From IMG/VR virus record IMGVR_UViG_3300048065_000331, positions 1 to 21,730 of that record: a DNA stretch of 21,730 nucleotides. One strand, given 5' to 3'. Below are positions 13,431-18,569 of the stretch, in pieces (positions within the stretch are counted from its first letter, which is position 1; each line of letters opens with the position of its first letter). The position numbers and the translations under genes were made by a program. The notes under the pieces are model-generated. The model worked only from the letters and a program-made list of their open reading frames with translations, was not told the DNA's origin and ran no database searches. Source of the stretch: a virus.

Positions 13431-13576
13431 TGTTTGTTTCTCCTGTTATAACATCTAACACACCAATAAGTATTGTCATAATTATTTATCGCAACAACCA
13501 TATATTTGGTGTATTTTCGTTGGCAGTCTTTACAAATCACTAATGTTTTATCATCAGGTTTAATAAAACCTTTCAT
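13409..13576 (-). CDS. Zinc-ribbon mini-protein, 55 aa
   Basis: ATG at 13576 opens a frame ending at TGA 13411-13409. The product begins MKGFIKPDDKTLVICKDCQR and contains two CxxC pairs: C-K-D-C at 15-18 and C-V-R-C at 39-42, spaced by 20 residues, with an R-K-Y-T-K-Y between them. This is a typical zinc-ribbon layout, often used for nucleic-acid or protein binding. The C-terminus overlaps the start of the replication gene by 22 nt and carries its ribosome-binding site (AGGAGA). It starts 2 nt after the PD-(D/E)XK nuclease stop. Context suggests a replication or recombination accessory factor. Confidence 0.75.
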   Translation of the reverse strand: MKGFIKPDDKTLVICKDCQRKYTKYMVVAINNYDNTYWCVRCYNRRNKQWQNYPR

Positions 13577-13578
13577 AA

Positions 13579-14343
13579 TCAAACACCCCAGATTTTTTTT
13601 CTTAAAGGAATATTTGTTTCATTCCAAATCCAATGATCACAGTCTGGTTGGTATAAATAAGCAAAATCTTTTTTTTCATCACACATGCTTAAAACTTTGT
13701 TCATACCTTTAACAACATTGCATACTTCAATCTCATGCTCATCAGTAAATTGAATATCAACTTCTTCATGTTTTTTTGGTGTAACAATGTAAAGACTACA
13801 ATTCACTTTTTTGTTATATTTTTCTTCTAGTGCTTTTTTATATATCCATTGTTGTAATTCATCTGACTTTTGTTTACGCATTTGTTTTTTAGTTTTTAAA
13901 TCATAAACAAACAATTCATCTCCACCATCAAATATGAAATCTGTATAACCAATGAAGTCTATATTCTCAATGGTTGTTCTAATTTCTTCTTGGTAACTAT
14001 GTAATTTGTAATTGCCTAACTTATTAAATAATGGCTCACATTGTTTGTAGAACTCTGGTATCAATTTTAAATATTTAACCACATCATCTTGGTCATAATA
14101 TTCACTAAATTGTTCAGCAAATTTTTCTAAATATGTATTTAATTGAATGTCCATACCTTGCATATAATCATGTAACATTTTTTCCACTACGTTACCTGTT
14201 CTCATAGCAGGTGTAGCCACACTTTTATATCCATAAATTCTATCAATAATAAAACTCACAGGCATATTCTTAAATGAATTTAATTTAGAAAAACTCATGG
14301 GAAGTAAATCCCACTTTGCAAAATTATCGTTTGAACATTCCAT
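13579..14343 (-). CDS. PD-(D/E)XK nuclease (RecB/Cas4-like phage exonuclease)
   Basis: This 254-residue protein begins MECSNDNFAKWDLLPMSFSK. Landmarks of the RecB-type nuclease fold are S-F-S-K-L-N-S-F (17-24), the G-N-V-V-E-K-M-L-H helix ending in His 58, the catalytic Asp 135 in I-G-Y-T-D-F, and Asp 148 and Lys 150 in V-Y-D-L-K-T-K-K. The Q-Q-W-I-Y-K-K-A motif IV helix is at about 164-171. These positions match a single-domain exonuclease that would resect double-stranded ends for the ERF annealing protein encoded about 0.7 kb upstream. No C-terminal Cys cluster of the Cas4 iron-sulphur type is obvious. The start overlaps the preceding stop (TAATG). Confidence 0.85.
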   Translation of the reverse strand: MECSNDNFAKWDLLPMSFSKLNSFKNMPVSFIIDRIYGYKSVATPAMRTGNVVEKMLHDYMQGMDIQLNTYLEKFAEQFSEYYDQDDVVKYLKLIPEFYKQCEPLFNKLGNYKLHSYQEEIRTTIENIDFIGYTDFIFDGGDELFVYDLKTKKQMRKQKSDELQQWIYKKALEEKYNKKVNCSLYIVTPKKHEEVDIQFTDEHEIEVCNVVKGMNKVLSMCDEKKDFAYLYQPDCDHWIWNETNIPLRKKIWGV

Positions 14344-14537
14344 TATTTTTCTAATGTATATTCTGCAAAGGTTTTGCCATTTTTAGTTATGTTTTTTGTT
14401 TCAATATTATAACCCTTTTGTCTAAGTTCTAATATTCTTGCTGAAAGTCTAAAGCAATCAAATAACTTCAATGCTTGTATTGGTGTTAATTTTTTACCTT
14501 GTTCTAAATAATTTAATATTCTTTTATTTTGTGTCAT
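14343..14537 (-). CDS. Small winged-helix/HTH protein
   Basis: This 64-residue protein starts MTQNKRILNYLEQGKKLTPI. The sequence LTPIQALKLFDCFRLSARIL (about 17-36) followed by ELRQKGYNIETK is the common phage helix-turn-helix: a first helix, the I-Q-A-L recognition entry, a second helix R-L-S-A-R-I-x-E-L-R, then a beta wing G-Y-N-I-x-T. It probably binds DNA. It lies between an HNH protein (14-nt overlap) and the PD-(D/E)XK nuclease (TAATG overlap), so a role in recombination or in local regulation are both possible. Confidence 0.75.
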   Translation of the reverse strand: MTQNKRILNYLEQGKKLTPIQALKLFDCFRLSARILELRQKGYNIETKNITKNGKTFAEYTLEK

Positions 14538-14853
14538 TATGTTTCTCCTTATATTGACTGTATAGTTCTTGACTGTAATTAAAAGGGTCTACTTGTAACC
14601 TTTCCCAAAACTTTCTTTCACCATATTTAAATGTCAATTCTTGATGGTGTTCAAAACAAATTGGAATACCTGTACTGTCATCACGAATCATTGCACCAAT
14701 TCTATGAATGCCTTGAAGGTGATGAAATTGGATTCTATGAAAGTTTAAATATCCCTCTAAATCACAAACATAGCAAGGGTGCATTTCACACACCCAAGCC
14801 ATGTACTTCTTGTCTTTGATGATCTTCCTTTTCTTAGAAAGGAATGTTTTCAT
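14524..14853 (-). CDS. HNH-type recombination protein (Ref/DUF968-like)
   Basis: I take ATG 14853, giving 109 residues starting MKTFLSKKRKIIKDKKYMAW; the frame continues upstream to ATG 14892, but that part is only a lysine run overlapping the neighbouring gene. Motifs are C-Y-V-C at 27-30, paired histidines in F-H-H-L-Q-G at 43-48, R-I-G-A-M at 51-55, D-D-S-T-G-I-P-I-C at 58-66 and a final H-H-Q-E-L at 69-73. The C-x-x-C...H-H...C-x-x-H-H arrangement fits phage HNH proteins of the Ref/DUF968 class, which make RecA- or recombination-linked cuts. It overlaps the small SSB-like gene by about 20 nt and lies in the recombination block. Confidence 0.75.
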   Translation of the reverse strand: MKTFLSKKRKIIKDKKYMAWVCEMHPCYVCDLEGYLNFHRIQFHHLQGIHRIGAMIRDDSTGIPICFEHHQELTFKYGERKFWERLQVDPFNYSQELYSQYKEKHNDTK

Positions 14854-15079
14854 CTTCTTTTTTTTCTTCGCCAACATAATCGTTTTCATCAATTTTTATG
14901 CTGACCATATCTACTTGTTTGCCACTTGCGGTTTCAGTTTTTTTCCACAATGCAACCTGTACTGTAGTTCCTGCTTTAAAGATAACATCTTCCTCTAATA
15001 TTATTTTATTATTAGAATATAGAGGTTTTCTATCACCTTCTTCTTTGTCGTTATTTCTAAATAAATTAAACCAAGCCAT
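14834..15079 (-). CDS. Small protein with SSB-like acidic C-terminal tail
   Basis: This 81-residue protein starts MAWFNLFRNNDKEEGDRKPL. The core has a strand pair VIFKAGTTVQVALWKKTETA and VDMVSIKIDEND; the end is E-E-K-K-E-D-E-N-I-P-F. An acidic tail ending I-P-F is the hallmark by which single-stranded DNA-binding proteins recruit partners. The core is too short for a standard OB-fold SSB (about 100 residues), so it may be a reduced form or a protein that mimics the tail. It has the strongest ribosome-binding site here, AAAGGAGGT, located in the end of the ERF gene, with which it overlaps (TTAATG). High expression next to ERF fits an SSB-type role. Confidence 0.65.
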   Translation of the reverse strand: MAWFNLFRNNDKEEGDRKPLYSNNKIILEEDVIFKAGTTVQVALWKKTETASGKQVDMVSIKIDENDYVGEEKKEDENIPF

Positions 15080-15507
15080 TAAAGACCTCCTTTATTTTTT
15101 GGTTTTTCAAATTCAACAGTCACATTGTTGAGTTCGCTTTCTTCTTCAATTCCAACTTTCATCATAAAAGTTTTCATTAAAAGATATTTGTAAGCATAGG
15201 TTATCGCTTTGCCTATTCCTTTATCTTGGTTGTCATAGCCATAACCAACATAATTACCAACTTCTTTTTTCTCTTGGGTATCTATGTCAATTATTTCTGC
15301 TTTAACAGTTGCTGAAGTCAAATTACCTTCTTTGGTATGTTCAAGTACATGGGGAACAATCAACAATCTGTGTTCAAATAATTGCTCTCGTAAATTATCA
15401 GCAACATCATTCCACATTGTTACATTCCAAGCCATACCTTTTGCTTTTTTTTGCATAACCTTTTCTATGTTATGTGTTATGTCAAAAAGTTTTTTGTCTA
15501 GTGTCAT
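15079..15507 (-). CDS. erf: ERF-superfamily single-strand annealing protein
   Basis: This 142-residue protein begins MTLDKKLFDITHNIEKVMQK. The ERF signature is at 86-114: Y-V-G-Y-G-Y-D-N-Q-D-K-G-I-G-K-A followed by ITYAYKYLLMKTF, preceded by a TSATVKAEIIDIDTQEK beta hairpin. ERF proteins anneal complementary single strands during phage recombination, usually with an exonuclease and an SSB, and all three candidates are present here (14834, 13579). It is shorter than P22 Erf (about 200), lacking the C-terminal domain, with only a Lys/Glu tail. The start is preceded by AAGGAGAAAACTATG, a cassette found identically before two other genes. Confidence 0.85.
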   Translation of the reverse strand: MTLDKKLFDITHNIEKVMQKKAKGMAWNVTMWNDVADNLREQLFEHRLLIVPHVLEHTKEGNLTSATVKAEIIDIDTQEKKEVGNYVGYGYDNQDKGIGKAITYAYKYLLMKTFMMKVGIEEESELNNVTVEFEKPKNKGGL

Positions 15508-15517
15508 AGTTTTCTCC

Positions 15518-15808
15518 TTAACTTAAAATTGAATGCCCACGTTCTTGTAAGCATTTGTTTACCATAGGTTTATAGCTATATTCCAATTTGTCTGGTAGCC
15601 ATAATAACTGTGGTCTTATATACCAATTATAACCTTTTTTCATAGATTCATAAAGTTCATTGGTATTTTCTTTTGCAATGGCTCTGCAAGTTTGAAGATC
15701 ATCGTTATATCTATAAGCAACTTCTTTGCCACTATTTCCCCTGTGATCTACCACAGGTTTGTAAGTACATGAAGACAGTATCATTATACTCAACAATATC
15801 CTTAACAT
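15518..15808 (-). CDS. Predicted lipoprotein, 96 aa
   Basis: The protein starts MLRILLSIMILSSCTYKPVV. A short hydrophobic signal and a lipobox (I-L-S-S-C, Cys 14) predict a lipid-anchored protein. The mature part contains G-K-E-V-A-Y-R-Y-N-D-D-L-Q-T-C-R-A-I-A-K (about 27-46) and ends with a second conserved-looking C-L-Q-E-R-G. Similar small lipoproteins occur in marine alphaproteobacteria and their phages to my recollection. It could act at the envelope, for example in superinfection exclusion; nothing in the sequence proves that. The ribosome-binding site AGGAGG lies 6 nt before ATG 15808 and inside the overlapping 58-aa frame. Placement between early unknowns and ERF is unusual for a lysis lipoprotein. 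Confidence 0.75.
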   Translation of the reverse strand: MLRILLSIMILSSCTYKPVVDHRGNSGKEVAYRYNDDLQTCRAIAKENTNELYESMKKGYNWYIRPQLLWLPDKLEYSYKPMVNKCLQERGHSILS

Positions 15809-15908
15809 CTATTTCCTCCTGTTCATGTAAACATATTGGGTACTTCGTATATCCAAGTAAATATAATTTGGATATTATATTCATAAATGGTTTTAATTGT
15901 TTATTCAT
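15732..15908 (-). CDS. Small overlapping ORF, 58 aa, unknown
   Basis: ATG at 15908 shares a base with the stop of the upstream gene (TAATG), and the frame ends at TAG 15734-15732, overlapping the lipoprotein gene by 77 nt in another frame. The product reads MNKQLKPFMNIISKLYLLGY, then TKYPICLHEQEEIDVKDIVE and a YNDTVFMYLQTCGRSQGK end. The first 35 residues fill an otherwise empty gap and look folded; the overlapping part may be incidental. Its own ribosome-binding site is weak (GGAG about 13 nt upstream). No family recognised. Confidence 0.5.
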   Translation of the reverse strand: MNKQLKPFMNIISKLYLLGYTKYPICLHEQEEIDVKDIVEYNDTVFMYLQTCGRSQGK

Positions 15909-16114
15909 TATTTTGCTCTCCTCTTTTTTCCTGCAGGTACATAATAAGCGTCTTTTATAAATTCATCTTTATTGAAGTTATCACCTGCTTTACTCAACTC
16001 ATTTGCAAAATGATTTACCATTTCATAATGCTCTGTGTCATTGTTGTAATTATGTTTGCTTAAAACATCTGCAAGAAAATTATAATGTCTACTCTGTAAT
16101 CTAAGAATTGGCAT
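15908..16114 (-). CDS. Small protein, 68 aa, unknown
   Basis: ATG 16114 is chosen because AAAGGAGAACTTTAACAATG gives a clear ribosome-binding site; a longer in-frame version from 16195 would overlap the upstream gene almost entirely. The product begins MPILRLQSRHYNFLADVLSK and contains HYEMVNHFANELSKAGDNFN, ending AGKKRRAK. It appears all-helical, with two amphipathic helices. It overlaps its upstream neighbour by 14 nt. Similar short proteins are frequent in phage early regions, but no function can be named. Confidence 0.7.
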   Translation of the reverse strand: MPILRLQSRHYNFLADVLSKHNYNNDTEHYEMVNHFANELSKAGDNFNKDEFIKDAYYVPAGKKRRAK

Positions 16115-16316
16115 TGTTAAAGTTCTCCTTTCTTTCTTGGTCTTCAACCCAATTTCTAGCGACCCATATAGCATCGCTAGAATTTTTTGCTTCATAACTA
16201 GTAAAACAATCTATATTTTCATTATCACGATATATATTGTAAGTCGCACTACCATTCCAATAAATACAGATTTCATCACCTACATAGACGCAAGTTTCAC
16301 CAACTTTATCACTCAT
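16101..16316 (-). CDS. Small protein, 71 aa, unknown
   Basis: The product begins MSDKVGETCVYVGDEICIYW and continues NGSATYNIYRDNENIDCFTS, then a helix AIWVARNWVEDQERKE. It looks like a small beta sheet followed by one helix, with aromatic residues clustered on the strands. The start has GGAAG about 7 nt upstream and overlaps the preceding gene by 8 nt. An inverted repeat followed by a T-run on the opposite strand lies within it (16154-16188). No family recognised. Confidence 0.65.
   Translation of the reverse strand: MSDKVGETCVYVGDEICIYWNGSATYNIYRDNENIDCFTSYEAKNSSDAIWVARNWVEDQERKENFNNANS
16154..16188 (+). terminator. Antisense terminator-like stem-loop
   Basis: On the + strand ttctagcga and tcgctagaa form a perfect 9-bp stem around an 11-nt loop, followed at once by tttttt (16183-16188). 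This has the form of an intrinsic terminator for transcription on the + strand, where no gene is seen. It lies inside the 71-aa gene, encoding N-S-S-D-A-I-W-V-A-R-N on the other strand, so it must also be compatible with coding. Confidence 0.5.
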
Positions 16317-16512
16317 TGTTTGCTTCCATTTTTTTCACACCTATATTGTCAAGACTTTTTAAATGTGATTTGTGACATTCTCTATAACCTCTTTCCCATG
16401 CTTCATGTTCAATAATGTGTATAGATCTAATTATATTATTAAGCATTCGTTTAACGTTTGCTTCACCATCAAAACCTTCAAGTATTTTGACTGTTTCTTC
16501 TTTTACGCTCAT
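16309..16512 (-). CDS. Small helical protein, 67 aa, unknown
   Basis: The product begins MSVKEETVKILEGFDGEANV and continues KRMLNNIIRSIHIIEHEAWE, then RGYRECHKSHLKSL. It is predicted to be entirely helical, with a histidine/glutamate-rich centre. A ribosome-binding site (GGAGAACAGATG) precedes it. It overlaps both neighbours slightly (4 nt upstream, 8 nt downstream). No family recognised. Confidence 0.65.
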   Translation of the reverse strand: MSVKEETVKILEGFDGEANVKRMLNNIIRSIHIIEHEAWERGYRECHKSHLKSLDNIGVKKMEANNE

Positions 16513-16820
16513 CTGTTCTCCTTTACTCTTTTTTCTACAATTACGTCACCTGCAATTACATCTACCCATTTATCAGGATCAGTAATTCCAAGTGCTTCAT
16601 TAAAACAAATGGTTGCCCAAATATTTACAGGCTTCCCATAAATTTTACCTTCTTCATGTATAAACATGTTGATGACTTGTCCTTCAAACTTACCTTTGAC
16701 AATCTCAATATAACCACCAACTTCTTTTTGCAGTTCTTCAAGACTTAGTTTTCCTTTTCGTAAAACATTTTTTTCATTAAAGTCTCCCCCTGCAAGTACC
16801 TTATAACTATATTTAGGCAT
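16509..16820 (-). CDS. DUF3846-like protein
   Basis: This 103-residue protein starts MPKYSYKVLAGGDFNEKNVL. The pattern L-E-E-L-Q-K-E-V-G-G-Y-I-E-I-V at about 27-41, then a strand M-F-I-H-E-E-G-K at 52-59, K-P-V-N-I-W-A-T at 63-70, and a final V-D-V-I-A-G-D-V-I-V at 86-95 matches my memory of the DUF3846 domain, found in phages and plasmids with no settled function. The order 'LQ-x-x-V-G-G ... N-E-x-G ... P-x-N ... G-D-x-x' is the key similarity. It has a good ribosome-binding site (GGGAGAGAGAATATG) and overlaps the upstream gene by 8 nt. Confidence 0.7.
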   Translation of the reverse strand: MPKYSYKVLAGGDFNEKNVLRKGKLSLEELQKEVGGYIEIVKGKFEGQVINMFIHEEGKIYGKPVNIWATICFNEALGITDPDKWVDVIAGDVIVEKRVKENR

Positions 16821-17073
16821 ATTCTCTCTCCCTCTTTATTGTTTTTTCAACACCATCTAAAACAATCCATCTATCGCTACTTCCAAATTCTTCACAATCT
16901 TCAACTGCCCATTCTATTTCTTCATGCGCAACATTAAATTCATGGAAAGTTTTAATCAGTTCTTTGCTAATACAATCACTCAGTAAATTATAACTAAGTC
17001 CTGCGTCTACATCATTGTCTAGTTTGTCATGTAGTTCTTTAGTAGTTCTAAGTTTATCGTTATGTTCACTCAT
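16813..17073 (-). CDS. Small acidic protein, 86 aa, unknown
   Basis: The product begins MSEHNDKLRTTKELHDKLDN, continues with SYNLLSDCISKELIKTFHEF and a strongly acidic stretch HEEIEWAVEDCEEFGSSD, and ends with VEKTIKREREYA. It is mainly helical and negatively charged in the middle; such proteins in early phage regions are sometimes DNA mimics or inhibitors, but this is speculation. Its start uses the AAGGAGAAAACTATG cassette, which is part of a duplicated segment (17070-17129 and 18348-18408). Confidence 0.65.
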   Translation of the reverse strand: MSEHNDKLRTTKELHDKLDNDVDAGLSYNLLSDCISKELIKTFHEFNVAHEEIEWAVEDCEEFGSSDRWIVLDGVEKTIKREREYA

Positions 17074-17129
17074 AGTTTTCTCCTTGTTATCTTGTTACAT
17101 TAAAGTTTTTTTAATGTTATTCAATACCT
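17070..17129. repeat. Duplicated segment of about 60 bp, copy 1
   Basis: This spans the ribosome-binding site of the 86-aa gene and the last codons of the 170-aa gene. The core 17094-17129 matches 18373-18408 at 32 of 36 positions, including gttacattaaagttttttta and caatacct. The catagttttctcctt start-site part is identical in both copies, with a few changes and one indel in between. Confidence 0.7.
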
Positions 17130-17607
17130 TTCTTTCATCATCTATAATTTTTTTTTGTACAGATGTTTTTATTCTTTTATATTGTTTTTCTCTTTCTGTT
17201 AGAATTCGTTTTCTAACTTTATAATTAACAACGTCTTCATCTATTTCATAAACAGGTACTTCAACATAACCTGTATTGTAGTATGTCAAATATTCCATAT
17301 TACATTCAATGTCTGCTTCTAAGTTTTCCATTACATGCTTCCAGATTTCTTCATTCTCACTATAATTTTTAAAAGCAATCGCATATGGTGATCCTCCAAG
17401 GGCCCTACAATTATTAAATGGGTCTGTTGTCAAAGTGCAATATGGATAATTATCTTTATCAATAATATCAATTCTAATCCAATCAGGTATTCCCTTTTCT
17501 AATTTGTATTCTCTTGCCATTGAATAATTCATATTATGAAATCCCCAATCGTAAATACTCCATAATGAATATAAAGTTTCGCCCTTGTATATAAATTTAT
17601 CGTTCAT
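17095..17607 (-). CDS. Protein of unknown function, 170 aa
   Basis: The product begins MNDKFIYKGETLYSLWSIYD and is rich in Tyr, Trp and Asn in the first 80 residues (WGFHNMNYSMAREYKL, PYCTLTTDPFNNCRALGG). A central acidic helical part (NEEIWKHVMENLEADIE) and a basic C-terminal helix (RKRILTEREKQYKRIKTSVQ) follow. It is the largest of the early unknowns. GGAGATTAGAAATG provides a start signal, overlapping the upstream gene by 11 nt. The last 10 codons belong to the duplicated segment, whose second copy has no gene attached. No family recognised. Confidence 0.75.
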   Translation of the reverse strand: MNDKFIYKGETLYSLWSIYDWGFHNMNYSMAREYKLEKGIPDWIRIDIIDKDNYPYCTLTTDPFNNCRALGGSPYAIAFKNYSENEEIWKHVMENLEADIECNMEYLTYYNTGYVEVPVYEIDEDVVNYKVRKRILTEREKQYKRIKTSVQKKIIDDERKVLNNIKKTLM

Positions 17608-17839
17608 TTCTAATCTCCTTTACTTTTATGTCTATTTCATAAACTTGTCTTTTGTCGTCACCACGATCTGTATCGTTATAGTCTTCCGACCATATTTCTA
17701 AACCTACAGATTCATTTGCCTTGCCACCTATTGCATAAAGTGTAAATCTTCTTGTACCAAAATGACTCGTATATCCTGGTGTGTAATTATGTGTGAAGAT
17801 TTCATTTATAAAGTCAGTCAGTTCATCTAAGTTTTTCAT
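17597..17839 (-). CDS. Small protein, 80 aa, unknown
   Basis: The product begins MKNLDELTDFINEIFTHNYT and continues PGYTSHFGTRRFTLYAIGGK, then SVGLEIWSEDYNDTDRGDDK and a final strand RQVYEIDIKVKEI. It appears alpha/beta with one N-terminal helix and a three-strand sheet. The start overlaps the upstream stop (ATGA) and has CTAGGAG 7 nt before it. No family recognised. Confidence 0.65.
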   Translation of the reverse strand: MKNLDELTDFINEIFTHNYTPGYTSHFGTRRFTLYAIGGKANESVGLEIWSEDYNDTDRGDDKRQVYEIDIKVKEIRNER

Positions 17840-17955
17840 TTTTTTTCTCCTAGTCTTTCTCTTACTTTTTTAAAAATTATTTCCTTAATTATTTTTTGTT
17901 GTTTCTTTGGAACTCCCAAAATAATTATTTTATCTTCTAGTTTTTTTTTGCTCAT
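17836..17955 (-). CDS. Lysine-rich mini-protein, 39 aa
   Basis: ATG 17955 follows CTAGGAGAGATA, a clear ribosome-binding site, and the TGA at 17838-17836 overlaps the next start (ATGA). The product is MSKKKLEDKIIILGVPKKQQ then KIIKEIIFKKVRERLGEKK, a probable single amphipathic basic helix pair. Tiling between neighbours and start signals on both sides support it although it is short. Function unknown. Confidence 0.65.
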   Translation of the reverse strand: MSKKKLEDKIIILGVPKKQQKIIKEIIFKKVRERLGEKK

Positions 17956-17963
17956 TATCTCTC

Positions 17964-18185
17964 CTAGTTAATGTATAAATTGTTATGTTTATCTAACCAA
18001 AACTTTTCAACATTAAAGTCCATACCATTAGTCAATTTGTAATTACTTTTAATGCTACTTTTTTTTAGTTCAATATAAACGCCTGTATCAAAGTCAGTCA
18101 AAACAAAGCCATAAATCTTTTTAGCTTTTCTAACCATTTCACTTATAGTCATAGCTTTGGGTCTAATGTTTTTAAAATCTGTCAT
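17964..18185 (-). CDS. Small protein, 73 aa, unknown
   Basis: ATG 18185 is preferred (AGGTAGAA just upstream); an in-frame ATG at 18197 would add four residues. The product begins MTDFKNIRPKAMTISEMVRK and continues AKKIYGFVLTDFDTGVYIEL, then a basic strand region and FWLDKHNNLYIN. It looks like a helix followed by a small sheet. It overlaps the preceding gene by 14 nt. No family recognised. Confidence 0.65.
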   Translation of the reverse strand: MTDFKNIRPKAMTISEMVRKAKKIYGFVLTDFDTGVYIELKKSSIKSNYKLTNGMDFNVEKFWLDKHNNLYIN

Positions 18186-18351
18186 TTCTACCTGCATAAG
18201 CTAACAATTTAAATGTCAACTTTTTGTAAATGTTAGCAACTCTTTCTTCATAAGCTTCATTAATATTTAAGTAATGCGTTTCTGCATACTCCAAATATTT
18301 TTCCATAATGTTTGCTCTTAGTTTTTTTATTTGTTCTATATTAAGTTTCAT
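18172..18351 (-). CDS. Small helical protein, 59 aa, unknown
   Basis: ATG 18351 carries the AAGGAGAAAACTATG cassette; the frame ends at TAA 18174-18172. The product begins MKLNIEQIKKLRANIMEKYL and continues EYAETHYLNINEAYEERVAN, then IYKKLTFKLLAYAGRNDRF. It is predicted to be all-helical and rich in Tyr, Lys and Glu. It is the first gene after the intergenic gap. Clear start signal and good composition support it. No family recognised. Confidence 0.65.
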   Translation of the reverse strand: MKLNIEQIKKLRANIMEKYLEYAETHYLNINEAYEERVANIYKKLTFKLLAYAGRNDRF

Positions 18352-18408
18352 AGTTTTCTCCTTATTGTTAAAGTTACATTAAAGTTTTTTTAAAGTAACA
18401 CAATACCT
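18348..18408. repeat. Duplicated segment of about 60 bp, copy 2
   Basis: This matches 17070-17129 (see copy 1). Here the segment is non-coding upstream of the 59-aa gene. On the minus strand it contains the imperfect inverted repeat GTTACTTTAAA-aaaac-TTTAATGTAAC (10 of 11 positions pair), and reads V-L-C-Y-F-K-K-T-L-M-stop in the frame that codes for the end of the 170-aa protein in copy 1. Confidence 0.7.
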
Positions 18409-18472
18409 AAATGATAAAAAAATACATCTTTCTTGAATTATTTATAAATTGATGTAAAGATTTAAGTTCTTA

Positions 18473-18523
18473 TTAGGTGTTCTTTGCACCCATTAAGTTT
18501 TCTCCTAGATAGGGAGGTTTCAT
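18473..18523 (-). other. Possible leader peptide ORF, 16 aa
   Basis: ATG at 18523 lies in the loop of the hairpin, and a second in-frame ATG at 18493 has its own strong ribosome-binding site (CTAGGAGAAAACTTAATG). Both frames end at TAA 18475-18473, giving MKPPYLGENLMGAKNT or MGAKNT. A start signal this good in front of so short a frame suggests a leader peptide or a remnant of a lost gene. Confidence 0.4.
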
Positions 18524-18534
18524 AGCCTCCCTAT
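18509..18534 (-). terminator. Strong hairpin in intergenic region
   Basis: The sequence atagggagg / cctccctat forms a perfect 9-bp stem with an 8-nt loop. No T-run follows on the minus strand (CTAGGAGAAAAC comes next). It may end transcription of the lysis region imperfectly, protect the 5' end of early mRNA, or hide the GGGAGG sequence in its 5' arm from ribosomes. Confidence 0.55.
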
Positions 18535-18569
18535 TGAAATTTAAAGTTCCTAGTATGTTTGTATAAGTT

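Larger units (their letters stand above)
18352..18569 (-). promoter_or_regulatory. Intergenic region, probable leader/control region of the early genes
   Basis: This gap of about 218 nt is the only sizeable one in the window. From the right it holds a 9-bp hairpin (18509-18534), a possible leader ORF (18523-18473), an A+T-rich stretch (18470-18410) and the duplicated segment with its inverted repeat (18408-18348). It is the natural place for an early promoter on the minus strand, but I could not find a convincing -35/-10 pair; TTTACA at 18458-18453 lacks a -10 box at proper spacing. Confidence 0.5.

Noticed and set aside
16115-16195. N-terminal extension of the 68-aa gene to ATG 16195
   Set aside because: It would overlap the upstream gene over 80 nt, while ATG 16114 has a clear AGGAG site; the extension is the shadow of the upstream gene.
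17390-17412. gatcctccaagggccctac as a hairpin or regulatory palindrome
   Set aside because: Only the 6-8 bp gggccc core is palindromic, it lies within a coding region, and it has no repeat or T-run; ordinary chance occurrence.
18200-18215. TTGACA (minus strand) as a -35 promoter box
   Set aside because: It lies inside the 59-aa gene, and no -10 hexamer occurs at 16-18 nt spacing; likely chance in A+T-rich DNA.
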